Positions 9,343 to 19,350 of a DNA stretch of 64,000 bases are shown piece after piece. Below the pieces are notes generated by a model. It saw only the letters and a program-made list of their open reading frames with translations. It was not told the origin of the DNA and made no database searches. The translations under genes and the position numbers were made by a program. Source of the DNA: JAPLKB01 sp964429485 (lineage in GTDB: Bacteria > Desulfobacterota > Syntrophorhabdia > Syntrophorhabdales > Syntrophorhabdaceae); assembly GCA_964429485.1 (NCBI GenBank), contig CAYSBW010000001.1, positions 1 to 64,000 on the forward strand, written 5' to 3'. Position 1 is the stretch's first letter; the number at the start of each line of letters is the position of its first letter.

Positions 9343-9605
9343 GTATCAAGGCAACATTACATCCTTTCCTTAAAGACGGTGTTGAAATCCAGATGGATGT
9401 GGAAGGAAGAACAGTGGGCGAGTGTATAAAATCAATATTAAAAATACATCCGGCCATGGAAAAAAAGATGTTCGATAAGCACGGAAAATTAAAAGGTTAC
9501 ATTGAAATCCTTGTAAATGGACAGGGTATAGGAACGAATGAACTTTCGTATGGAGTAAAAGACGGTGATTCAATGGCTATACTTGTCTTTCTATCCGGAG
9601 GCTAA
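9339..9605 (+). CDS. MoaD/ThiS-family sulfur carrier protein
   Basis: An 88-residue beta-grasp protein that ends in the diagnostic Gly-Gly (LSGG), where a thiocarboxylate is formed. It overlaps the adenylyltransferase gene by four bases and is its likely partner. The internal NGQGIGTNELSYGVKDGDSMAIL stretch is typical of MoaD-type proteins. The acceptor pathway (molybdopterin, tungstopterin, thiazole or an amino acid) is not revealed by the neighbours. A strong hairpin terminator follows. Confidence 0.88.
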   Translation: MSIKATLHPFLKDGVEIQMDVEGRTVGECIKSILKIHPAMEKKMFDKHGKLKGYIEILVNGQGIGTNELSYGVKDGDSMAILVFLSGG

Positions 9606-9648
9606 TAATGCAGGAATTTTTCTGAAAAAATAAGTTGATATGATTGAG

Positions 9649-9672
9649 CAGGCCCGGATAAATCCGGGCCTG
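9649..9672. terminator. bidirectional terminator between moaD-like gene and cold-shock gene
   Basis: Perfect 11-bp GC-rich stem (CAGGCCCGGAT with its complement) and a 2-base nominal loop, so the real loop is about 4-6 bases. It lies between convergent genes and should end both transcripts. Confidence 0.85.
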
Positions 9673-9682
9673 ACTGGTTGGC

Positions 9683-9883
9683 TTAGAGTTTTACTACGTT
9701 TGCCGCTGCCGGTCCTTTGGGACCGCTGACAACTTCGAATGTAACTTCCTGGCCTTCAGAAAGTGATTTAAATCCGCTGTCCTGGATGGCTGAATAATGT
9801 ACAAAAACATCATTTCCATCTTCACCTGTTATAAAACCAAAACCTTTTGACTCGTTGAACCATTTAACAGTTCCTTTTACCAT
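9683..9883 (-). CDS. cold-shock protein (CspA family)
   Basis: A 66-residue single cold-shock domain that binds single-stranded RNA and DNA. RNP1 (KGFGFI) and RNP2 (VFVHY) are both intact. I place the start at 9883, preceded by AAGGAGG at the right distance. An in-frame ATG-like extension of 25 codons upstream lacks family similarity and belongs to the 5' leader. The long leader (about 115 bases from the proposed promoter) is typical of cold-shock mRNAs that are controlled by RNA structure. Confidence 0.95.
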   Translation of the reverse strand: MVKGTVKWFNESKGFGFITGEDGNDVFVHYSAIQDSGFKSLSEGQEVTFEVVSGPKGPAAANVVKL

Positions 9884-10006
9884 TTGATGAAACCCTCCTT
9901 GAATAATTTGGCTATTGAAGAATACGGAACTGTGTTGTGAATGACTACAAAAAATCAAAGGTTATTTGTGGCCAGAACAACAGGTGCTTCCGAAACTTCA
10001 ACTAAT

Positions 10007-10035
10007 ACTATCGCACAGAGAAAATGCAAAATCAA
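10007..10035 (-). promoter_or_regulatory. putative sigma-70 promoter of the cold-shock gene
   Basis: On the minus strand, TTGATT (-35) and GATAGT (-10) are separated by 17 bases. Each hexamer matches the consensus at four of six positions. It would give a 5' leader of about 115 bases before the cold-shock start codon. Confidence 0.4.
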
Positions 10036-10074
10036 CTTTATTTTATTCTTTTTTTTATTTCTTAAAAATTTCCT

Positions 10075-10800
10075 TCACCTTATTATGGGGGCATTATCGG
10101 CAATTTCCTGTTCTTTCAAGTAATAACTCCTTACAGGTTTAAGATTATCGGTAAGTTCGTAAACAAGGGGTACTCCTGTAGGTATATTTAGAGACACTAT
10201 TTCATCATCAGATACATTTTCAAGATACTTTACGAGGGAGCGCAGACTGTTCCCGTGAGCGCAAACAATCACATTTTTGCCCTCTGAAATTAATGGCGCA
10301 ATTGAATTGTTCCATAAAGGAAGAAAACGTTCAACTGTATCCTTCAAGCATTCTGCCAGAGGTATATCTTCCGATTTTAAATCAGCATATGCAGGATGAT
10401 TGCCGCTATATCGCGGATCATCCACTGTAAGTTCCGGAGGACGGATACCATAACTTCGCCGCCATAGATGAACCTGTTCCGCACCATATTTTTTGGCAGT
10501 TTCGTCCTTATTAAGACCCTGCAATGCTCCATAATGACGTTCATTTATTCTCCAGCTTTTATAAACAGGAATCCACATGCGATCCATCTCTTCAAGTATA
10601 ATCCAGAGGGTTTTTATAGCACGCTTCAATACTGAAGTGAATGCCACGTCAAAAATATATCCTTCTTTTTTCAGGATTTGCCCTGCTGTTGTTGCTTCCT
10701 CTACACCTTTTTCCGATAATTGTATATCTGTCCAGCCTGTGAAAAGGTTGGATTTGTTCCACACACTTTCTCCGTGTCTTACCAGAACAAGCTTTCTCAT
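10075..10800 (-). CDS. gpmA: 2,3-bisphosphoglycerate-dependent phosphoglycerate mutase
   Basis: GpmA interconverts 3- and 2-phosphoglycerate in glycolysis and gluconeogenesis. The catalytic LVRHGESVWN motif (His at residue 9) is present, as are the second active-site His in VCAHGNSLR and the RHYGALQGLNK loop. Length (241) is close to the usual 247-250. GGAGG lies upstream of the ATG. Its promoter region runs into the assembly gap. Confidence 0.96.
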   Translation of the reverse strand: MRKLVLVRHGESVWNKSNLFTGWTDIQLSEKGVEEATTAGQILKKEGYIFDVAFTSVLKRAIKTLWIILEEMDRMWIPVYKSWRINERHYGALQGLNKDETAKKYGAEQVHLWRRSYGIRPPELTVDDPRYSGNHPAYADLKSEDIPLAECLKDTVERFLPLWNNSIAPLISEGKNVIVCAHGNSLRSLVKYLENVSDDEIVSLNIPTGVPLVYELTDNLKPVRSYYLKEQEIADNAPIIR

Positions 10801-11288
10801 CCATATTCCTCCAAATCGAAAAGTAATTTATCCCCGATCTGTCATTCAAAATATAGTTTCAGATGTCAGGGCATTCTGACATNNNNNNNNNNNNNNNNNN
10901 NNNNNNNNNNNNNNNNNNNNNNNNNNNNNNNNNNNNNNNNNNNNNNNNNNNNNNNNNNNNNNNNNNNNNNNNNNNNNNNNNNTTATCCCCGATCTGTCAT
11001 TCAAAATATAGTTTCAGATGTCAGGGCATTCTGACATCTTCCTGATGACAAATTGGAATTTAGGTAAAATAACACAAAACTGTGAATTTTAAATTAATAA
11101 TAATTGACAACTTTTTGTAGAAACACATTGAAGAGCTCTATATTTTTACAAAACTTCCACAAAAACAATGTTAAGAATTTTTTCAATTGCAAAAACCCGG
11201 TAATTACATCAATATTATTATTGATCTCAGGTATGTTGCAGAGAAATTAACTGAAAAATCAGTTCCTAAAAAAAATAATGGGGGAAAA
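10801..11288. other. intergenic region gpmA / alpha-2-macroglobulin gene (contains the gap)
   Basis: This 488-base stretch separates divergent genes. Apart from the gap and the duplicated palindromic segment it is AT-rich. A TTGACA at 11104-11109 is a possible -35 element for the rightward gene, but no well-spaced -10 element follows. I see no gene here. Confidence 0.5.
10828..11037. other. scaffold gap of 100 N flanked by identical 55-base ends
   Basis: Bases 10883-10982 are unknown (exactly 100 N). The 55 bases before the gap (10828-10882) are identical to the 55 bases after it (10983-11037). The likely explanation is that two contigs overlap by 55 bases and a nominal gap was inserted, so the true distance may be minus 55. 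The shared segment contains the palindrome GATGTCAG-6-CTGACATC. Confidence 0.85.
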
Positions 11289-14200
11289 ATGATAAAATTT
11301 ATTCTAAGTGTTCTGGCAGCAATAATTCTACCTTTGTCTCTTGCCTTTTCCGGGGAGGTTCCTCGAATTGAAATATTTTCCCCTGAAGGAACAATAAAGA
11401 ATGTCAGGCAGGCTACAGCAAAATTTTCAGAACAGATGGTTCCCTTCGGTAATCCGGGCCTAAGTGACCCCTTTAATATACAATGCGTTGAAAAAGGTAA
11501 TGGACGCTGGGTAGACGGCAGAACATGGTCATACGATTTCGAGAGGGATCTGCCTGCCGGAATATCCTGCATATTTACCCTGAAACCAGAAATAAGAACA
11601 ATAAGTGGAAATAAAATTACAGGACAGGATAAATTTTTCTTTAACACAGGTGGGCCTGCCGTAAGAAGCATAATACCTGAAGAAGGTAGTGCCAGAATTG
11701 ACGAGCACCAGATTTTTATTCTTTCCCTTGATGCTGAACCTGATGAAAAATCTATAATTCAAAATGTTTACTGCTCTGTAGAAGGAATTAAGGAAAGAGT
11801 TGGTGTAAGACTGATTAAAGGTGAGGAGAAGGAAAAATTATTCAAAACAATAGAATATAGAGAAGACAAGGTTCCCAGTTTGGTATTGCAATGCAAACAG
11901 GCTTTTCCCCCGCATTCCGAAGTCAGGATAGTCTGGGGTAAAGGGGTAAAATCAGCCAATAATATTTCCATTGTCAAAGATCAGGTACTTACCTTTAAAT
12001 CTCGCAGTCCCTTTCATGCAAATTTCAGTTGTATGAAAGAAAGGCCTGATGCAGCATGTGTCCCGATTGCACCGATGAAATTAGTATTTTCTGCACCTGT
12101 ATTGTGGAATACTGCAAGGCAGATAACCCTTAAAAGCAAAACTGGAAAAATATGGGAACCGAAAAAAGAAGATAATTATTATGCAGGATTTACTGACAGT
12201 ATAACATTTGAAGGTCCTTTTCCTGAAAAATCATCCTTAACTTTATATATGCCGGTGGTAATAAAAGATGATTCAGGAAGACTTCTTGCCAACAAGGACA
12301 AATTTCCCATGACCATAAAAACTGACACTTATCCTGCACTTGCCAAATTCCCGTCACGCTTCGGCATCATTGAAATGCATGAAGGTGCTGCGCTGCCATT
12401 GACTGTAAGAAATATTGAGACAGAGATAAAGACATGGTTAACAAATAGTGATAAATCACAAAAAACTGCTGGACCGGCTTTGAATGATACGGAGCAGACA
12501 ACCAAAGAGACGGAAGAAAATCTGAGAGGTGCACTCCACAAGGTAAATCAGGGTAAAGAAGAAAAGGTTATAAAATGGCTCGGTATGATTGCCTCTGCAC
12601 AAAGAGAAAAATCCTTATTAAAAAATACAAAAGAAGTACAAACCATGTCAATACCGAGACCTGGAAAAATAAGGGATTTTGAAATAATAGGTATCCCACT
12701 GAAGGATTACGGTTTTTACATTGTAGAAATTGAAAGCAGAATGTTAGGTTCACGTCTCCTTAAAAAACCAGGACCAATGTATGTCCCGACAGCTGTTCTT
12801 GTGACAAATATGGCAGTTCATTTCAAATGGGGCCGTGAATCATCACTTGTATGGGTTACCAGCCTGGATAGAGGAGAACCGGTAAGCGGAGCATCTGTAA
12901 CGCTTCGTGACTGTACAGGTAAAATTCTATGGGAGGTAGCTACCGATGACAATGGAATTGCAAGGATAAATACATCGCTGCCTCTGGAAAATTCCTTGCC
13001 TCAATGCAATACGGACAGGGAGGGGCAGGGTGAATATTCTCCTGTTCTCTCAAATATCCGGGGAGGTTTATTCATTTTTGCAAGCAAGGGAAAGGACATT
13101 TCTTTTACCCATTCAAGCTGGGACGAAGGAATTGAACCATGGAGATTTAATCTTTCCGGATATCATAATTCAAAGAAAGCTGATTTTATTGCTCATACTG
13201 TTTTAGACCGTACCTTATTGCGCGCAGGCGAAGAAATACATATGAAACACTTTATCAGGGAACGGACCACAAGTGGTCTTTTTATCCCTTCCGGTATGGA
13301 TAAGTTCGAAGAGCTGGTAATAGAACATGCTGGAAGGGAACAGAAATATTCTGCATCATTAAAATGGAGTTCAAAAGGAACTGCTGCTACGTCTTTTAAA
13401 ATACCTGAAAGGGCAAAACTGGGAACTTATGAAATTTACTATGTAAAAAAGAGCGGCAATCAAAAAACAAAGCCTGCTGAAAGATTGAATGCCGGTTCAT
13501 TCAGGGTTGAAGAATTTCGCGTGCCTTTGATGAAGGCAATTATTCAGGGGCCGAAACAATCTGTAATCAATTTGGAAGAGATTGATGTTGATATTTCAGT
13601 TAAATATCTTTCAGGAGGCAACGCATCAAATCTACCTGTAAAAATTAGAGCAGATGTTCAGCCTAAATATTTATCCTTTGAAGATTTTGAGGAATTTAAT
13701 TTCTCCGGAGGTCGGGTAAAGACAGGTATTGCAAAATCAGATATTTATGAGGACGAAGAAGAATCGCAAGATACAGGTAAAATTAAAAGAGAAAAGAAAA
13801 TTAAGACTATAGAACTGAACCTTGATAAAACAGGTACAGCAAGGGCAAAAATTTCAAATCTTCCAGTGTCTGTTATCCCTGAAGATATTCTGGTAGAACT
13901 TGAATACGGAGACCCAAATGGTGAAATACAAACAGTGTCTTCAAGAATTCCTGTTTATCCCTCTAAAGTACTTGCAGGAATTAATGTCCAGAGTCAGAAC
14001 ATATCAACAGATTCTGTTAAATATAAGGTTGCTGCAGTTGATATCCAGGGCAAGCCAGTACCGAATGCCGAGATCAAGGTAAAAATATATCAAAAAAAGG
14101 TCTATTCACACAGAAGACGTGTTGCAGGAGGATTTTATGCCTACGATAACATAACTGACACGCAATTAATTGGACAACACTGTAGCGGAAAAACAGATGA

Positions 14201-17084
14201 AAAGGGCATTATTTGCTGTGAAGGGAAATCCCCTGTAACAGGTGAGACAGCGCTTGAGGCGGAAGTAGCTGATGACGTTGGGAATACTTCCTTCACAAAA
14301 CAGTACATCTGGATTCCCGGTAAGGAAGACCAATGGTTAGAAGCAAGAAACGATGATCGGATTGATCTGATAGCTGAAAAACAGAAATACGACCCAGGTG
14401 AAAATGCAAGGTTTCAGGTAAAAATGCCATTCAGGGAAGCTTATGCGCTGATAACTGTTGAGCGGGAAGGCATTATGGATGTCTATACAAGAAAACTGGC
14501 ACGGAATGATTCTTTCATTGAGATACCTGTAAAGGACAATTATGTACCAAATGTTTTCATATCAACATTAATAGTTAAAGGCAGATCGTCAGATACAAAA
14601 CCTACAGCTTTTTTTGATCCCGGGAAGCCTGCCTATAAACTTGGTATCTCAGGGATAAAAGTTGGTTGGACATCTCATGAGCTTAAAGTAAAAGTTTCAA
14701 CAGACAAAAAAGCTTACAATATCCGCGAAGAGGTTGAAGTAAAAATAAAGGCAACTGGCCTATCAGCAGAGAACCAGCATGCGGGCAGTGAAATCGCTTT
14801 AGCTGTTGTAGACGAAGGACTTCTTGAATTAAAGGCAAATCAAAGCTGGAAGATACTCGAAGCAATGATGCAAAAAAAGGAGTATGAAGTAAAAACATCA
14901 ACAGCGCAGATGATGGTAATAGGAAAAAGGCATTTTGGCCGCAAAGCACTACCTCATGGCGGCGGCGGTGGAAGACAAATTACAAGAGAACTTTTCGACA
15001 CACTGGTTTACTGGAACGGCAATGTTAAACTGGACGAAAAAGGCGAAGCATCATTAAAATTTAAGCTGAATGATTCCCTGTCTTCATTCAGAATAGTTGC
15101 TGTTGCTGCCGGAAGTAATGTCTTCGGCACAGGAGAAACAAGTATCAGGACAACACAGGATCTCATGCTTCTGTCAGGGTTCCCTGTACTGGTTAGAGAA
15201 GGTGATAAATTTAAAGGAATTTTTACGGTAAGAAACGCTTCCTTGAGAGACATGAATGTAGAAGCAAAATTGTCTGTAAAGGGATTAAAAGAAAAAAAAG
15301 AGATGGAAACTTCAACGCTGGCAGTTCCGGCAGGAGAAGCAAGAGAAATAAGCTGGGAAATTATTGCACCCTTTCATAAGGATTTACAGGAAAGCAGGAA
15401 TTCCAGTGCTTTGCGTACAGATGAAACAACCATACTTTCAGGAGGAGGGAAGATAAAAATCCCGATAGTAGAATATGAAGGATCAGTAAGAGAAATAGAG
15501 GGGAAATCCTCGGATAATCTCATATTTACCCAGAAAGTTCTGGAGGCAATAAAAACAAGAACATTCCAGGCTTTTCTTACACAAATAAAAACACCCTTAA
15601 CTGTAAAAATGAAAATACCTGAAAATGCTATCCCGGGCAGAGGAGGAATAAGTCTTCTCCTTAAACCAGGACTTCATGATAGTTTACCTGGAGTGATCGA
15701 GTATATGGAAAATTATTCCTATACATGTCTTGAACAAAAACTGTCAAAGGCAGTGGCATTGCGGGACAGCAATATGTGGAAATCAATTATGGATGAGTTG
15801 CCATCATATATTGATCAAGAGGGACTCGTAAAATACTTTCCTTCAATGAGACTGGGCAGCGATGTTCTTACATCCTATCTCCTTTCTGTTAGTAAAGAGG
15901 CTGACTATAAGATACCGGAAAATCCTCGAAAAAGGATTCTTGCAGGTATGCAGGAATTTATTGAAGGAAGGATAAAGAGGCAATCAAACCTTGCTGCTGC
16001 AGATCTGTCAATAAGAAAAATCGCCGCCCTGGAGGCCCTTTCAAGATACGATAAAGTCAAACCTGAGCTTCCGGGTTCCATTACTATAGAACCAAATCTT
16101 TGGCCAATATCTGCAGTACTGGACTGGATAAACATCCTGATCAGGGTTAAGGATATTCCTGACAGAATTGGCAAACTTAAAGAGGCTGAAAATATATTGC
16201 GCTCAAGGTTGAATTTACAGGGAACAGCCATGATGCTTTCTGCAGAGAAGGCTGATAGTCTGTGGTGGCTCATGACAAGTCCTGATGTGAATGCAGCAAA
16301 GACTCTTCTCACAACACTGAAACTGGACAACTGGAAGGATGATAATCCACTTATTGGACAGGGAATGATGGAAAGGATGCGGGAAGGACGCTGGGACACA
16401 ACTGTCGCAAACGCCTGGGGAAAACTGGCAACAGAAAAATTCTCAAAAATATTCGAATCAGCACCTGTTACAGGCATTACCTCTTCCAGAATGAATTTAA
16501 AAACAGAAGTTCTCGACTGGTCTAAAGTGCCTGGAGGCGAAAAGATATTCTTCCCCTGGCACAAAAACAGTGAAACTTTCGAAATCTCCCATAATGGCAA
16601 AGGCAAACCCTGGGCAACAATCCGGTCTCTTGCAGCCATCCCTCCGAAAGAAAACCAATCAAGTGGCTTTAAAATAAAGAAAAAACTTACTCCTTTGGAA
16701 CAAAAAGAGAAAGGGATTTGGAGTATAGGTGATGTAATAAGAGTAAACCTTGAACTGGAATCACAAACAGACATGACATGGGTAGCTGTAAATGACCCTG
16801 TTCCGGCAGGGGCGGTCATTCTTGGCAGCGGACTTGGAAGGGATTCAATACTTCTCACAAGCAGCGAGATTGAACGCGGAAGAGCATGGGAAACTTTCAG
16901 GGAACGTTCACTTGAGGCATTAAGGGTTTATTACGAATATATTCCAAAGGGAAAATGGACAATAGAATATACTTTAAGATTAAACAACAGTGGTTCATTT
17001 TATTTGCCTGAAACAAGAGTGGAAGCTCTATATGTGCCTGATGTTTTTGGAGAAATATCAAACAAAAAGATGGATATAAAGTAA
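11289..17084 (+). CDS. bacterial alpha-2-macroglobulin family protein (YfhM-like)
   Basis: This 1931-residue exported protein is a bacterial macroglobulin, a periplasmic trap thought to capture invading proteases and to work with penicillin-binding protein 1C. I chose the ATG at 11289 because it opens a signal peptide (MIKFILSVLAAIILPLSLAFS) after a GGGG site. The longer frame from 11187 adds 34 unlikely residues. Macroglobulin beta-domains fill the N-terminal two thirds. The thioester motif Cys1480-Leu-Glu-Gln1483 is intact, so covalent trapping should be possible. A Gly-rich loop near residue 1225 (HGGGGGRQ) sits in the expected bait-to-alpha-2 area. No lipobox cysteine is seen, unlike E. 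coli YfhM. pbpC starts six bases after its stop. Confidence 0.92.
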   Translation: MIKFILSVLAAIILPLSLAFSGEVPRIEIFSPEGTIKNVRQATAKFSEQMVPFGNPGLSDPFNIQCVEKGNGRWVDGRTWSYDFERDLPAGISCIFTLKPEIRTISGNKITGQDKFFFNTGGPAVRSIIPEEGSARIDEHQIFILSLDAEPDEKSIIQNVYCSVEGIKERVGVRLIKGEEKEKLFKTIEYREDKVPSLVLQCKQAFPPHSEVRIVWGKGVKSANNISIVKDQVLTFKSRSPFHANFSCMKERPDAACVPIAPMKLVFSAPVLWNTARQITLKSKTGKIWEPKKEDNYYAGFTDSITFEGPFPEKSSLTLYMPVVIKDDSGRLLANKDKFPMTIKTDTYPALAKFPSRFGIIEMHEGAALPLTVRNIETEIKTWLTNSDKSQKTAGPALNDTEQTTKETEENLRGALHKVNQGKEEKVIKWLGMIASAQREKSLLKNTKEVQTMSIPRPGKIRDFEIIGIPLKDYGFYIVEIESRMLGSRLLKKPGPMYVPTAVLVTNMAVHFKWGRESSLVWVTSLDRGEPVSGASVTLRDCTGKILWEVATDDNGIARINTSLPLENSLPQCNTDREGQGEYSPVLSNIRGGLFIFASKGKDISFTHSSWDEGIEPWRFNLSGYHNSKKADFIAHTVLDRTLLRAGEEIHMKHFIRERTTSGLFIPSGMDKFEELVIEHAGREQKYSASLKWSSKGTAATSFKIPERAKLGTYEIYYVKKSGNQKTKPAERLNAGSFRVEEFRVPLMKAIIQGPKQSVINLEEIDVDISVKYLSGGNASNLPVKIRADVQPKYLSFEDFEEFNFSGGRVKTGIAKSDIYEDEEESQDTGKIKREKKIKTIELNLDKTGTARAKISNLPVSVIPEDILVELEYGDPNGEIQTVSSRIPVYPSKVLAGINVQSQNISTDSVKYKVAAVDIQGKPVPNAEIKVKIYQKKVYSHRRRVAGGFYAYDNITDTQLIGQHCSGKTDEKGIICCEGKSPVTGETALEAEVADDVGNTSFTKQYIWIPGKEDQWLEARNDDRIDLIAEKQKYDPGENARFQVKMPFREAYALITVEREGIMDVYTRKLARNDSFIEIPVKDNYVPNVFISTLIVKGRSSDTKPTAFFDPGKPAYKLGISGIKVGWTSHELKVKVSTDKKAYNIREEVEVKIKATGLSAENQHAGSEIALAVVDEGLLELKANQSWKILEAMMQKKEYEVKTSTAQMMVIGKRHFGRKALPHGGGGGRQITRELFDTLVYWNGNVKLDEKGEASLKFKLNDSLSSFRIVAVAAGSNVFGTGETSIRTTQDLMLLSGFPVLVREGDKFKGIFTVRNASLRDMNVEAKLSVKGLKEKKEMETSTLAVPAGEAREISWEIIAPFHKDLQESRNSSALRTDETTILSGGGKIKIPIVEYEGSVREIEGKSSDNLIFTQKVLEAIKTRTFQAFLTQIKTPLTVKMKIPENAIPGRGGISLLLKPGLHDSLPGVIEYMENYSYTCLEQKLSKAVALRDSNMWKSIMDELPSYIDQEGLVKYFPSMRLGSDVLTSYLLSVSKEADYKIPENPRKRILAGMQEFIEGRIKRQSNLAAADLSIRKIAALEALSRYDKVKPELPGSITIEPNLWPISAVLDWINILIRVKDIPDRIGKLKEAENILRSRLNLQGTAMMLSAEKADSLWWLMTSPDVNAAKTLLTTLKLDNWKDDNPLIGQGMMERMREGRWDTTVANAWGKLATEKFSKIFESAPVTGITSSRMNLKTEVLDWSKVPGGEKIFFPWHKNSETFEISHNGKGKPWATIRSLAAIPPKENQSSGFKIKKKLTPLEQKEKGIWSIGDVIRVNLELESQTDMTWVAVNDPVPAGAVILGSGLGRDSILLTSSEIERGRAWETFRERSLEALRVYYEYIPKGKWTIEYTLRLNNSGSFYLPETRVEALYVPDVFGEISNKKMDIK

Positions 17085-17089
17085 ATACA

Positions 17090-19252
17090 GTGAAAAAGAC
17101 ACCAGTACAGACAAAATATTGTTTTTTCAAAATCCTGGGATGGTCAGGCGCAGGAGTAATATCTCTATTACTACTCCTGTTCCTGCTGATTAAAATCAGC
17201 GATATTAGTACACCACCTCACTTCAAAGAAGTAAAGGAAACCTATGAAATATCCGATGCTTTGCTTATGGACAGATACGGTGAAATAATCCATGAGCTGA
17301 GAATTAACAAAGATAAAAGGTGCCTCGAGTGGACTGAGCTTGAAAATGTATCACCTGCCTTTATCAAAACAGTTATTGAAGTTGAAGATAAAAGATTTTT
17401 TCAGCATAAAGGGGTTGACTGGTATGGAATGTCTGCTGCTTTTTTTCAAAATCTCATATCTAAAAAACTGAGGGGCGCAAGCACTATTACCATGCAAGTG
17501 GCTTCCATGCTTGATAAAAGATTGAAACCAAAATCCTCGAGGAGGAGATTGGGGCAAAAATGGAATCAGATACTCGCAGGTCTTGAACTGGAAAAATCAT
17601 GGTCCAAAGAGGAAATACTTGAGGCCTATATAAACCTCATCTCATATCGGGGAGAATTACAGGGGATATCTGCTGCTTCAAGGGGGCTCTTCAATAAAGA
17701 ACCCAGTGGCCTCGATAATGCAGAATCTCTTCTACTCGCTTCATTAATCACATCACCCAATGCATCTGTAAGCAATATTGTTAAAAGAGCATTCTTTTTT
17801 GCTGAAAAAATGCATTTACAGAACATTTGCGAACAAATAAAAAAACTTGCTGATGAAAAAATTCAATCACCATACTATATAAAACCTGTTGCAGCAATTG
17901 CCCCTCATGTGGCACACATACTCCTGAAAAAAGGCAGTACACAGGTTATTTCCACTATTGATGGAAAGCTTCAGAGATTTGTCTATGAAACATTGAACCA
18001 TCACCTCTCGCTGCTGAAGGGCAGGAATGTTTCTGATGGTGCAGTACTTGTTGCAGATAACAGTACAGGAGAAATTCTTGCCTATGCAGGAAACAGCGGA
18101 GCATTATCCAGCGCTCCCTGGGTTGACGGAATAAGAGCAAAGAGACAGGCAGGATCAACTCTCAAGCCTTTTTTATATGAACTTGCCATAGAAAGGGGTT
18201 TTCTTACCGCATCATCAATACTGGAAGATTTACCGCTCCATATTACAACACCTACCGGACTCTATGTACCACAAAATTATGACAATACATTCAGGGGACC
18301 GGTAAGTCTAAGGACCGCTCTTTCTTCATCCATAAATATTCCTGCGGTAAGAACTTTGCTCCTTACAGGCATGGAGCCTTTCCTGGAAAGACTTAAAGAT
18401 CTCGGTTTTGAAAGCCTCACTGAAGATGCTGAATATTATGGCTATTCCATAGCCCTTGGTTCAGCCGAAGTTACTCTCTATGAGCTCGTCAATGCCTACA
18501 GAACTCTTGCCGATAATGGAAGGTTAATTAACCTCAAGTTAAGTTTTGAAGAACAAACCACAAAACCAATATCTGTAATTAATAAAAAAGCCTCGTTTAT
18601 AATTTCTCATATCCTTTCAGACAGGGAAGCAAGGAGCACCTCTTTCGGTCTTGAAAATCCTTTATCTACAAAATTTTGGAGTGCTGTAAAAACAGGAACA
18701 AGCAAAGACATGAGGGATAACTGGTGCATAGGGTTTTCAAGGAAATATACAGTCGGTGTCTGGGTGGGTAACTTCTCCGGAGAACCTATGAGAGATGTAA
18801 GTGGTATATCAGGTGCAGCTCCTGTATGGTTTGAAATTATCAACTATCTTCATGAAAACGTTCCGTCACATCCTCCGGAAACACCTGAAGGTGTGGTTTT
18901 TGCAAAGGTTGTGTTCCATGATAATGTGGAATCATCCAGGGATGACTGTTTTATAAAGGGTACAGAACCTGTAACTGAAGTCCGGATTATTACATCCAGA
19001 CAAAAACCTCGCATTCAGTATCCTGCAAATGAAACCATCGTCTGCATTGATCCTGAAATTCCCGATGAACTTCAAAGAATTCCCTTCAGATTTCAACCAT
19101 CAAGCCAGGAGTTTGAGTGGGTTTTGAACAACAGCAAAACCGGCATATTAAGCCATTTCTTTTTATGGAAACCTGAACGGGGGAGACATAAATTATCAAT
19201 AATAGACAAACAGAACCGTATCCTTGATTCAGTAAGTTTTGCAGTCAGATAG
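17090..19252 (+). CDS. pbpC: penicillin-binding protein 1C (transglycosylase/transpeptidase)
   Basis: A 720-residue bifunctional peptidoglycan synthase. Order of parts: one membrane anchor (about residues 12-35), a GT51 transglycosylase domain with VEDKRFFQHKGVDW, then a transpeptidase domain. The transpeptidase motifs are STLK (AGSTLKPFLYELA), SSSINIPA and KTGTSKD. A C-terminal BiPBP_C domain follows. Translation starts at GTG only six bases after the macroglobulin stop, with no clear ribosome-binding site of its own, so it is probably coupled. The macroglobulin-PbpC pair is a conserved arrangement, understood as defence and repair when the envelope is breached. Confidence 0.94.
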   Translation: MKKTPVQTKYCFFKILGWSGAGVISLLLLLFLLIKISDISTPPHFKEVKETYEISDALLMDRYGEIIHELRINKDKRCLEWTELENVSPAFIKTVIEVEDKRFFQHKGVDWYGMSAAFFQNLISKKLRGASTITMQVASMLDKRLKPKSSRRRLGQKWNQILAGLELEKSWSKEEILEAYINLISYRGELQGISAASRGLFNKEPSGLDNAESLLLASLITSPNASVSNIVKRAFFFAEKMHLQNICEQIKKLADEKIQSPYYIKPVAAIAPHVAHILLKKGSTQVISTIDGKLQRFVYETLNHHLSLLKGRNVSDGAVLVADNSTGEILAYAGNSGALSSAPWVDGIRAKRQAGSTLKPFLYELAIERGFLTASSILEDLPLHITTPTGLYVPQNYDNTFRGPVSLRTALSSSINIPAVRTLLLTGMEPFLERLKDLGFESLTEDAEYYGYSIALGSAEVTLYELVNAYRTLADNGRLINLKLSFEEQTTKPISVINKKASFIISHILSDREARSTSFGLENPLSTKFWSAVKTGTSKDMRDNWCIGFSRKYTVGVWVGNFSGEPMRDVSGISGAAPVWFEIINYLHENVPSHPPETPEGVVFAKVVFHDNVESSRDDCFIKGTEPVTEVRIITSRQKPRIQYPANETIVCIDPEIPDELQRIPFRFQPSSQEFEWVLNNSKTGILSHFFLWKPERGRHKLSIIDKQNRILDSVSFAVR

Positions 19253-19267
19253 GAAGTGGTTATGTTG

Positions 19268-19295
19268 TTGACTAATACAATATAAAAGTGATACT
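19268..19295 (+). promoter_or_regulatory. putative promoter of tatA
   Basis: TTGACT and GATACT are separated by 16 bases, 56 bases before the tatA start. The hexamers are moderate matches to the sigma-70 consensus. Confidence 0.35.
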
Positions 19296-19350
19296 TCTAT
19301 ATTCTTGGATTTAAAGTTTAAATTGTAAAAAATATGCATAAGGGGAATCC

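Noticed and set aside
9884..9958. Longer N-terminus for the cold-shock protein
   Set aside because: The extra 25 codons precede a strong AAGGAGG site and family length ends at the ATG at 9883.
15905..16858. 317-codon open frame on the minus strand inside the macroglobulin gene
   Set aside because: It lies entirely opposite a well-supported coding region and has no family similarity, so it is a shadow frame.
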